From contig OX031065.1 in the NCBI GenBank assembly GCA_943736015.1, positions 33,432,427 through 33,496,426 of the forward strand: a DNA stretch of 64,000 bases, written 5' to 3'. The notes under the pieces are model-generated. The model did no database searches, was not told the origin of the DNA, and worked only from the letters and a program-made list of their open reading frames with translations. Within the stretch, counting starts at the first letter, position 1; the number at the start of each line of letters is the position of its first letter. A program made the translations under genes and the position numbers. This document shows positions 42,201 to 54,200 of this stretch, piece by piece. The stretch is from Tridacna crocea. Its lineage: Eukaryota; Mollusca; Bivalvia; Cardiida; Cardiidae.

Positions 42201-45200
42201 CACCACAAATATAGTTAGGTTTTAGATTATTTAAAAGTTCAAAGATAGCATTAAAAAGCAGCTAATTTGAAACTTTCATGTAAAATTGGAGAAAAAAGTG
42301 TCACCCATGTGTAAACCATTGTGAAATTTACCTGTCACTAATCTATAGGCATATTGAGTACCTATAGGGAGGCTGTGACTGATTAACTAAACAATAGTTA
42401 GGGATACATTAATGTCTGAAGCATATTCAAGTGTCTACCTACACCTTTACATTGTTGTCAAAACACATTAAAAGGTGTAAAAGTTGTCCCTTCTATCCCA
42501 ATGGGTGTGGCTTAAATTACAAAAGGGGCCAATCATGTATCCCTATTTGGGGTATTATACTTGACACCAGGCCTTATTCCTAAAGTGTGAAATACTGACT
42601 TATATGCAATCAAGTCAATATCTTATCATCATGCAGTTACTTAATATGTCAAAAATGAAACCTAAAGACCTTATTAGGAACTTATATAGAGTTTTGGAAA
42701 ACTGGCAAAAGCCAGCTGATACGTAGCCTTGGCAGGGACAAAACATTCGTTCCACTAAAGTCAACTCTCAAATTGGTGAATTCTACCAACCTTGGAACCA
42801 AAATAGGAAAAAAAAACCCACAATAAATATATCCACTAAATAGCATCACTATCCACTTAAAATGAATCTGACCGGTAAAATTTCCAAATGACCACTACTA
42901 ATATCCAATTGACCAGTATTGACCACTTTGGGAGTATTGACCGGGGCGGTTTTAACCGGTTAAAACCGCCGGTTAAAACCACCCCTGGTTTTGTCGCCCA
43001 ACCTTGATTGCATATTCATCTTCTCTTAACGACTTAGGTCATCTTTTTACTTCATTATTTAACTCTTTACCGAACAATCCCTGGTTTTCACAACCCAGTG
43101 GTAGAAACCTTTTGAAAACATTGTGAGAAACAGAAAAAATGCTGGTAACCAGTGTTTTCTCCTTTTTCCACAATATTTTCTATCCTTCCCATATAGAATT
43201 TCAGTATTTTGATTCACATTGTGTTGTCTACAAATGCTTTCAATTTTGAGTAGCCTCATGTTTTTTTCGTTTGGTAAAGAATTAAACACTAGTCTAGTGT
43301 GGGTATTACTGAACATTTTAGCCAAAAAGGTGACATTTTGGTAATATATGCATGAATATCTGAAAATTTTAGCGGTATGTAATTATCAGAATTTTTCATT
43401 AGCTTTTTGTAAAATATACATGGACCTTTGTATACCTTCTCTCAAAAGTGGTATGAAACTAAGTTTATTATATATTTATTGACCAGGATTGTTATTGACT
43501 CATATTAAAGACACATAAGATGAGATGCTTTTCAAAAAATTGAATAAGATATTTATCATTTGTCATTTAGTAACATCTATTCATGCTTGTATTTCAGATC
43601 CAGATTTCAGATGGATGTCAACATGTAAGTATTGTGACTGACTATCGGCACGAAAAATGACTATTACAATATTTTTCCTATTGCAGGATTAATATCATGA
43701 TATTATCACTATTGTGAAAACCATTCTGTGATGCATCTTGATATTATCGTGTTGTGTAAGATTTTCTTTAAATACACTGTCTTCAGCAGCAAATGTTTAC
43801 TTGCAATTTATTTGTTTTATTCCCACTGTGTTTCAGTCTCATATAACATGGTGTATGCTACTTGGGTTTTATTACCATTCTCTCCCTCTCAAAGAAAACC
43901 AAAAATGGGTCCAAACACTGGCCTTATCAGCTTTGTTTTGCATGATCTTAAACTAAGCAGCCATCACAGATGACATAAATAAGTGTAACTCTTTACCACA
44001 CAATCCTGACTTTTAGTAATCCTGGGAAAGAAGTCTATAGAAAACATTGTGGAAAAAGGAGAAAATGCTGGTAACCAGCATTTTCTCCTTTTCCCTCAAT
44101 ATTTTCTACCATGTCATAGTCAGGAATCATCATATTGCCAAGATTTCATTGGTCGTCTGCAGGACCTTTGAATTTGGTCCAGCCCAAAAATTTGTCATTT
44201 GGTAAAGAGTTGATTTAACTTTACTGCAATGATCCAAGTCCCTCTTCAGAATTTTATGAAGAGACCTTATTTCAGTATTCTGTAGACACTTGTTGCCATG
44301 GCAAAAAAGCTAAAAAATATTGAAAGTTTTCCATTATCTCCTTAGCTGATACCACAAGGTCTTGGGCAACCAAATTATATGTAGTTTTATCTTATTTGTA
44401 GAATTTTATAAAGATTCTTGCGCGGTCTGCGCATGTCATATTCTTCAAAGATTTGACCTATCTCATATGACGCATCACTTCACCCAGTATTGGGGGGTCA
44501 TAGTACTACATGCTACATGCCATCTATCGGGAGATAATGAAATTCTTGAAGTTCTAACCATGGGGTCAGAATTTGCCCTGTCATTAGGGTTCGCAAGGTT
44601 TACATTAAAAGCCTACATGTGAATAGTGAAAGCTTGAGAATTCCTCTTCCTAACCATAAAGCATGGGGCTTCAACATTTGGAAAATAGCCTCCCATCAAG
44701 TAGGCCTCTACTTTGATTGTTCTAAAGGTTTTGGGGTCATGTCTTTAACCCTTTACCACACAATCCCGACTTTTGACGATCCTGGGGAAAAAGCCTTTTG
44801 AAAACAATGTAGGAAAAGGAGAAAATGCTGGTAACCAGCATTTTCTCCTTTTCCCACAATGTTTTCTACCCTGCTAGAAGCAAATTTGAATTTTTTAATT
44901 GTATGTACGTTTGTCATCTGCAAGTGCTTTCAATTTTAGATCAATCTAAAATTGCCTTGTTTGATAAAGAGTTAAACAAGCAGATTTGTTAGAATTTGGA
45001 TTATCATCAGATAATCCTGTATATAACCTTCACTGAAGATAATTGTTTTCCTTTTTTTCCCCTATATATTCAGCTGATTTACATGTATAAAAAGAATCTG
45101 ACCAAAGATGGGAGGTTTGAATCTGCAGGGAAGGAAGTGTGTGGGAAAGCCCTTAAGATGGCAAGTATTTTTCATATCAGAACTATGCTTTGACAACAGG

Positions 45201-48200
45201 ATTGCTTAACCCTTTACCACACAATGATGAGTTTTGACGACCCTGATGAAGAAGCCTTTTGAAAACATAGTGGGAAAAGGAGAAAATGCTGTTGACCAGC
45301 ATTTTCTCCTTTTGCCCACAAAGTTTTCTACCATATCAAAGTAAAATTGCGTCATGTAAGCCACTATGAAACTGTCGTCTGCAAATGCTTTCAATCTGGA
45401 TAGGTCTGAAATTTTGCCATTTGGTAAAGGGTCAATGTATCTAGGTAATGCATGATACAAAGCAAGCCATCACTGTACATCTCTAAAATCTTTTTTGTCC
45501 AAGAATCAACCGAATCATGAGATAAACTGGTTCTATAGCATGTAGAAAATTGGCCTAAAGCAAAAGGTTGCAGCCCAGGATAGCCTATGCAGAGATTTCA
45601 CTGGCTGACCCAAATGGATACCATATTGCAACTGTAGTTGAAAATGAACAGAGTAGATTTACAATTACTGTTACCTGTATTTTGATACGCTATCATACAG
45701 ATAATACCATGAGAAAGTTCTGAATAATAGATCAACGTATTTGTTACAATTTGAATTTACGTTACAAATTATGACTGATAGATATTGGGCAGTTTGGATC
45801 AGTTGTTACATTCTGTTCAAACTGATGTTTATCCCAAATAGAATGTTAACCCTTTACTCCATAGATACTCATTTCTAAGCATTGCTTGTAGGAGCCTTTG
45901 AAAAGCATTGTGGCAAAAGGTGAAATTGCTCTTCATGAGCAATTTCACCTTTTGTCTCAATGTTTTCTATGCTGTCAAAAGGTGTCTTATACATATAAAA
46001 AACGGCTTCATCCTTGCTGTTATGTAGGGTCAATTAGAGATACCATAGAAATGTCCTATGGGGTAAAGGGTTAAATCTTCACCAATGACAAAATAGTTTT
46101 GACATGTCCAAGTTGTTGTTGTGTGGTAGAGGGATAATCCTTTACCATACAGACCTTTTTATTCCACTGAAGGATATCACTTTTTATACACCCGTCGAAG
46201 ACGGGACGTATTATGGGATCACCCGTGCCGGGCGGGCGGCGTCCAGTTCTTTGTCCGGAGCATATCTCCAAAACTATACTAGCTAGGGTTATGAAATTTC
46301 ATGGGTGGATAGATCTCATTGAGGGGGAGTGCAGTGCACAGGAATCGTAACTCTTGCTCGCTTAATTTTTGAGTTATTGCCCTTTGTTGTTTTTCATACT
46401 TGAATTTTGTCCGGAGCATATCTCCAAAAGTATACTACCTAGGGTTATGAAATTTTATGGGTGGATAGATCTCATCAAGGGAGAGTGCAGTGCACAAGAA
46501 TCATAACTCTTGCTAGCTTAATTTTTGAGTCATTGCCCATTTTTGTTTTTCATACTTGAATTTTGTCCGCAGCATATCTTCAAAACTTTAGTAGCTAGGG
46601 TTATGAAATTTCATGGGTGGATAGATCTCACCGAGGGGTAGTGCAGTGCACAAAAATCGTAACTCTTGCTTGCTTAATTTTTTAGTTATTGCCCTTTGTC
46701 GTTTTTTATACTTGAATTTTGTCCTGTGAATATCTCCAAAAGTATACTAGCTACGGTTATGAAATTTCATGGGTGGATAGATCTCACCGACGGGGAGTGC
46801 AGTGCACAGGAATCATAACTCTTGCTTGCTTAATTTTTGAGTTATTGCCCTTTGTCGTTTTTCATACTTGAATTTTGTCCGGAGCATATCCCCAAAACTA
46901 TACTAGCTAGGGTTATGAAATTTCATGGGTGGATAGATCTCATTGAGGGGGAGTGCAGTGCTCAGGAATCACAACTCTTGCTTGCTTAATTTTTGAGTTA
47001 TTGCCCTTTGTTGTTTTTCATACTTGAATTTTGTCTGGTGCATGCCCCAGCTTTACAACTTGGGGTAAGACGGGCGTATCTTGCGACAATTTGCCGCTCT
47101 TGTTAAAACATTGTGGTTAAGTTGATTTTGTTTGTTATGAGCTAATTCAACCTTTACAAAGTTTAAAATTTGTCAGTTTTCTACAGACAAATGGAAGCAT
47201 GAAATACTAGGTGCGTTCAATAAGTAATGCCTCTGGCCCTCTTCCAGTTGTCTGTTCTAACTGAAATTTTGTGTGTGCAATGATTTATATCTCTATGGGT
47301 CATGTGGCAAATTAAAGCTCTGAATTAATTGTGGTTTCTGATTCACAGGTGTTGTTTGAAATTAGTCAGGTGTGGGACTGACATCTGATAGAAAAATTAG
47401 TAAAAATTACTTCTTGTAACCCATTGGTCATTTAAATTCTAGCACAGACTTCCGGCCATGTTTGAATTCACGATGCCAGCATTTTACAAGGTCATATGAT
47501 GGGGCATTATCACCATAAGTAACTGTAATTTCATCAAAAGTCTCTTGTGGTGCGCGACACTCAACAGGCTCCCATTTCATTCCCAACTCAGTTCGAACAC
47601 CAGTAAAGCAGAAACCACAATTAGTTTAGAACTGTAATTTGCCACATAACCAATAGAGATATGAATTATTACACATGCCAAACTTCAGCTAGATCAGACA
47701 ACTGGAAGTGGGTCAGGGACATTACTTATTGAACGCCCCTCGTACATGTAAGCATTATTTCAATAAGTAGCTCTTTGTTTTGCAGTACCCAGAGTGTAGA
47801 ATTGAGAAACCAGAAAACCGTATACCTTGTCTTATTGAGTATATGGACAACATCACAGAGCCAAGCTGTCAACAGTTCCTCCATAAAATGGCTGGCATTA
47901 TATTTAGTGACTATCGATACGTTTATCATTTTATGGAGTCCTGTAGTGACGATATTGCTACATTTGAGTGTGGCAGAATTGATACTGATGAAGACGTAAG
48001 TTTGTATCTGTATATATACGGGAGAGTCCAAATTACACCCCAGTTTACAAAATTATGAATGTCTTTTAACCCTTTACCAAACGACGAAATATTAGACTGG
48101 TTGAAAGCATTTGCAGACTACAAAATAATCATAGCTCGAAAATTGAAATTTGTTTCCAGCTGGGTAGAAAATATTGTGGGAAAAGGAGAAGATCCTGGTT

Positions 48201-51200
48201 ACCAGCATTTTCTCCTTTTTCTCCTGTTTTCAAAAGCTTTCTTTCTCAGGGTCGTTAAAAGTTGGGATTGTGTGGTAAAGAGTTATATTAAAGGTGGGTA
48301 TTTAGAATTTTCACATAACACCAAATTAAAAGATATATATATCGCTTAAATTTATATGAAAAAACAATACAAATCATCAATAGTTAATCATAAAAATAAC
48401 AAAAAAAATTTTTTTGATGGTATTCCCTTAAAAGGTGTCGTAATCTCTTAAGCTAGTTTTAGATTTCGTGCCAAAAATCAAGAAAGCATTGTGGGAATGT
48501 TAAGTTACTGGCACATGATTAATGACGCTTAAATTCCATAACATAATAAACATGTAATTATTTTCCATAATATCTTCTTCGGACGTTATGTTTGAAGCTT
48601 CGTACATGTATTTCCGGTACATAAATGAGCGAGTTGATCATCTAGAAATAGATCATGTTTCCTGTCGGTGTCGACCTGGGCAGTAGTGAATCTCTAATTT
48701 CTCTTGTTGTCAGATGGTTTTCAACAACTGGGGTTTTATGAAAGAAAATTATAAGGCTTTGGGAGTATAAGGATGATTTTTTTTGTATTTTTATAAAATT
48801 TTCGTCTCGGAATCTGAAGGGCCACCTTTAAAGCATGAACATTTCACTAATGTCACTAACTGTTTACCAAACAATCCCCAAGTTTTAAAGATCCAAAAGA
48901 AGTAGATATTTGGAAGTTTTGTGGAAAAATGAGAAAATGTTAGTAACCAGCATTTCCTCCTTTCCTACAGTGTTTTCTACATTTAGAATGAGAAATTACA
49001 GTCTTCTAGGTACACTCACCTTATCAACTACAAATTCTTTCAATTTGGACAAGTGTAAACTTTAGTGGTTTGGTTAACCCATTACCACACAATCCCTACT
49101 TTTGACAACCGTGAGAAAGAAGCCTTCAGAAAACATTGTGGGAAAAGGAGAAAATGCTGGTAACCAGCAGAAACATGTGAGCTGTTGCCTTGATATTTAC
49201 TGAAATAATGTTGAAAATGGTTTAACCCTTTACTTCATAGATACTCATTTTGACGTATCAACAACAGACAGCTTTTGAAAACGTTGTGGGAAAAGGAGAA
49301 ATTGCTCGTAACGAGCAATTTCTCCTTTTCCCACAATGTTTTCCACTCAATCAGATATTTGTATCCTCATTTATCCATTTTTTTGACATCATAAATTTAT
49401 TTGCTGCTGAAATGGAAGAGCCTCAAATTTGCATATCAGGTAAAGGGTTAAGCACCATCTAATAAATAAATCAGTGAATAAACTTTCATTGATCTTGGGC
49501 AGGATACCTCCAAGCCCTAGCTTGTTGAAACAATGTGTGAGCTGTTTGCCCTGATATGACTGAAATGATGTTGAAAGCTGGGTAGCATCTAATCACCATT
49601 TAACTCTTTACCAAAACGGCAAAATCTTTGACTGGTCCAAATCGAAAGCATTAGCAGACGACAAAATAGAAGTGACTGGAAAGTTGAAACCTGACTTTGG
49701 GAGAGTAGAAAACATCGTGGGAAAAGGAGAAAATGCTGATTACCAGCCTTCTATCTCGGGGTTGTAAAAACCAGGGATTGTTTGATAAAGGGTTAATCAA
49801 TAAAGTAGTGATTAACCTCTTGGTGTTAGTTTTGATTAAGAAATAATCGTCTTTCTGTGTGGTTTATCATTCAATAAACCACAGTTGTGAATTATGAGGC
49901 ACAGTAAATAATCCACAAGGACGATAGCCCAAGTTGTTTATTCATTGTGCCTCATAACTCAAGATGTGGTTTATTGAATGATAAACTATGGCAGAAAGAA
50001 GATTATTTCAATTCTAACATGGCAAATTCTTAGTGAAAGGAAAACAAGTTCAAATTTAGAGTGAAAACGCGGATGAAGATTATGTTCCATTGAATAACTC
50101 GCTCATTGAATGACATCACTCGATATAGAATAACGTCACTTTACGTGGATTGTCGCAGAGTTTAAAACGCTTTCTTTGCGATTTGTGTTTATAGAATCGA
50201 ATACATGTGTCATGTTAGAATCTACAATAATGTATACCCATGTCTTTCTCTTTATTAGAGACAACATGAACAGGGAAAGACGATATTGTGCTTAGCAAGT
50301 AAAATAGGCAAACTAAAACCAAAGTGTAGGAAACAGCTGTTGAGGATTGCAGAGCTTCAGGCAGATGATTACCATTTAGACAGGCCTTTATACTATGCTT
50401 GCCGAGATGCTAGAGAAAAATACTGCGAGAATGTTCAAGCCGGAGAAGGAAGAGTATTTGAGTGCTTGTACAAACACAAGAGTGAAGTGGGCATGCCAAG
50501 AGAGGTAAGTTTTTTAACCATTTCAGATACAAAAATGTTACATTTCAAGCGCATGTCAGTATTTTGAAACATAGAAAAGCTACAACTATGATTGATGATA
50601 CACTTTTTCTATTTGCTGACATCCCTGCAGTAAACTACTTTTGAAAACATGGTCAGAAAAACTGTATGATTTTTTAGCGATTCCCCTTTTTTCCTTGCTA
50701 AGTTTTTTCCATATAGTTGAATGCTTGTCTTTCCTTCAAATATTTATCCTTGGAGTCTTATGCACGAATGTTTTGGTAGATCAGAAACTACCTTAAAATT
50801 AAAGGCTAAATTGCTTTACTGACTTAAACACCCACCTCTTAAATAATACATTTGGTTTGTCTTATGTATGCAAATTGTCCACAGGTTATCTTCAGAAAGC
50901 TCCGTATAAGTCAAAGAAAATTGCAATTAGTTTTAGGAAGGGTAGAAAAAATTGTGGGAAGAGGAGAAAACGCTGGTTGCCAGCATTTTCTCCTTGTCCA
51001 ATAATATTTTCAGGAGGCTTTTCTCACAGAATTGTGAAAATCCAGTATTGTTTGGTAAAGAGTTAAATCTAGAGCAGATAAAAAAATTCAGTCAGTTTGG
51101 ATACAAGAATACTGCTGGCTATGATTTGACAAAGATTGTATGTTCTGTTAAACTTGCATCTAGTTGAAAACTTTGTCAAATCTTTTTACTGAAGGGTGCA

Positions 51201-54200
51201 CGAGTTTATCAAAACTCAACTTTAACAAGGCATTTCAAATATTTGAAAAAAAAACCAAAAAACCCAAAACTTACCAATGTTATACGGGACCCCTAAAATT
51301 AGAGCTTGAACCCTGATTTTGCAAGATTGCATCCAGTTTTTTTAAAAGCTCAGTGATACCCAGCAAGATAGTTTGAAAAGAGGTTTTTGGATTATTTGAG
51401 AAATGTCTGTGGTCAACCTCTCCTATCCTTCCTTTCTAAACACTTACCTTTAATCTGAAAAAATTGCCAGCTTTAACTCTTTACTAAACAACAAAATTTT
51501 CGGCCTGTCCAAATTGAAAAGATTTGCAGACGACTAAATCAATGTGACTCAGAAATTTGAATTGGATTTGGGAAGGGTAGAAAACATTGTAGGAAAAGGA
51601 GAAGATGCTGGTTATCAGCATTTTCTCCTTTTCCTACAATGTTTTCAAAAGCTTTCCTTTTCTGGGTCATTAAAAATCGGGATTATGTGGTAATGGATTA
51701 ATGTTATTGCAGTTGAAATTAATTTTCTTTTTTCTTTTAATCATCATTTGCAGTGCGTAAAAATGTTGACTATCAGACAACAACTGATTGCAGAAGATGT
51801 GAAAGTGGAGAAAACATTTTACAGAGCTTGTAAAAAAGACATGAAGGAATACGGATGTATGGCTGGTTTTGATGTTGAAGACAGTGACAGCAAACGCTCT
51901 GCTGTCCTTTTATGTTTGGAGAATGCCTTGAAAAGCGGTAGTTCCCTCTTGTCACTCATATAATTATTTGCGTCTTTCTCCAGTGTTTAACTCGCTACCA
52001 AACAACAAAATTTTGGACTTGTCTTAACTGAAAGCGTTTGCAGACGAAAAAATAAATGTGAATCAAAAGTTAAAATTTGATTTAAAAAAGGTAGAAAAAC
52101 ATTGTGGGAGAAGGAGAAAATGCTGGTTACCTTTACTTCATAGATACTCATTTTGACCTATCAACAACAGACAGCTTTTAAAAACATTGTGGGAAAAGGA
52201 GAAATTGCTCGTAACGAGCAATTTCTCCTTTTCCCACAATGTTTTCCACTCAATCAGATATTTGTATCCTCATTTATCCATATTTTCAAAGGCTTTCTTT
52301 CTTGGGGTCCTTAAAAGTTGGGGTTGTGTGGTCAAGAGTTAAATATCATTTTCAACACTATTTGTTGTATTTCCCCCTACCAGTACTATGCACAATGTAC
52401 TTTTCAAGCTACTAGCTGCCTTGTTACAAACTCATTACTGGGATAGTAATCTGCTGTGAGAGAGGAATGATGTCTGACGCAATGATAATCATCATTTCTT
52501 GGAATTGTGATTCCCAGTTTTCAAGCCTTGTATGTAACTGACTCGGCTGCCAGGCTTGGCTTATTCCCTTTATAAAAGAGGTCAGGAAAGGAGTGATTGC
52601 TTGTTACAAGAAACTGTTACTTTTCCTATCATGTTCTCCTCAGCTGTCAGTATAGGAACCATTATATAACGGGTAACTCTTTACAAGCTGACAAAATTTT
52701 AGACATGTTGGTGAAACCAGTATTTTCTCCTTTTCCCACAAGGTTTTCAACTCTTTCAAAGTCAAGTTTCAGGAGTCACATTTCTTTTTGTCATCTGCAA
52801 TTACTTCACTTTGGGCAAATCTAACATTTTGTTCTCTGGTAAAGAGTTCAAGCTTTCCTGGTAAAACTTCTTAGTATTGTCTGGATGCATACTGTAACCA
52901 CAAAGTACGTTTTAAAGAAGATCATACTTCTAAAATTGTTAAGTGCTTAATTCTTTACCACACAATCCCGACTTTTAACACCCCTGTGAAAGAAGCCTTT
53001 TGAAAACATTGTTGGAAAAGGAGGAAATGCTGGTAACCAGCATTTTCTCCTTTTCCCACAATGTTTTCTTCCCTCCCTCAAACAAATTTTAATTCTTTAG
53101 TCACAGTAATTTTGTTGTCTGCAAATGCTTTCAATTTGGACCAGTCTGTAACCTTGTCATTTGGTAAAGAGTTAACTCTGTACGCAACAATGAAATTTTA
53201 GACTGGTGCAATTTGAAAGCACTTGCAGATGACAAAATAGACATAACTCGGCAATCGAAATTGTTTTCCAGCAGGGTAGAAAACAGTGTGGAAAAAGAAG
53301 AAAATGCTGGTTACCAGCAATTTTCTCTTTTTCCCTCAATGTTTTCAAGACTTCTACGGCAGGGTCATAAAAACCAGGGATTGTGTAGGAAAGGGTTAAC
53401 ACAAATACATTCATATATGCCATAGCACTCAATAACAGGAGTTTTACATCTTTAGATACCTTGTCAGTAGCAACTAGGCTTTTACCCACAATCTTTTCTA
53501 TTAAATTCAAAAAAGGTTAATACTCTTCAGAGGAGATTTTCTCTTTTTGTACAACTAGCACAAGGTTTCAGATTTAAAATAAGCTAAAGATGACAGTATT
53601 CCCATTCAGTTCTATTCTTAATGTTTTTCACATAAACTGTAATTCAAAAACTTACTGTGATAGAAGATTGAAACTATGTTTGACCTGCTGTAAGTAAATA
53701 TCCTTAACATTCTAATTCATGTATGATTAAGAATCTGACAAACATTCTATTGTATTATAGCAATACTTCATAAAAAAGGAAGAAGACAGATAATTAACGA
53801 AGAATAAACTAGGACTCCCCTTGACTTTTTACCTGTTTCTGTTTTCAGTGTTAACCCTTTACTCCATAGGTACTCATTTCTACGCATTGCTTGTAGGAGC
53901 CTCTGGAAAACATTGTTGCAAAAGGTGAAATTGCTCGTGACGAGCAATTTCACCTTTTGCCACAATGTTTTCTATGCTATCAAAAGGTGTCATATACACA
54001 TAAGAAACAGCTTCATCCTTGCTGTTATTTAGGGTAATTTAGAGATACCATAGAAATGCCTTATGGGGTAAAGGGTTAAGGGTATCATAGTCTGCCAAAG
54101 CATACCTTATAGGCTGACTTGGTTCGATACTTTTGCGAATGCATTTTAACAGAGCATGGCTTATTTATTGCAGATAAATTGTTGGCACCTGAGTGTATGG

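Noticed and set aside
39411-43014. Retroviral or LTR element suggested by long repeats at both ends
   Set aside because: The end repeats are inverted, not direct, and no polymerase, capsid or envelope coding is seen.
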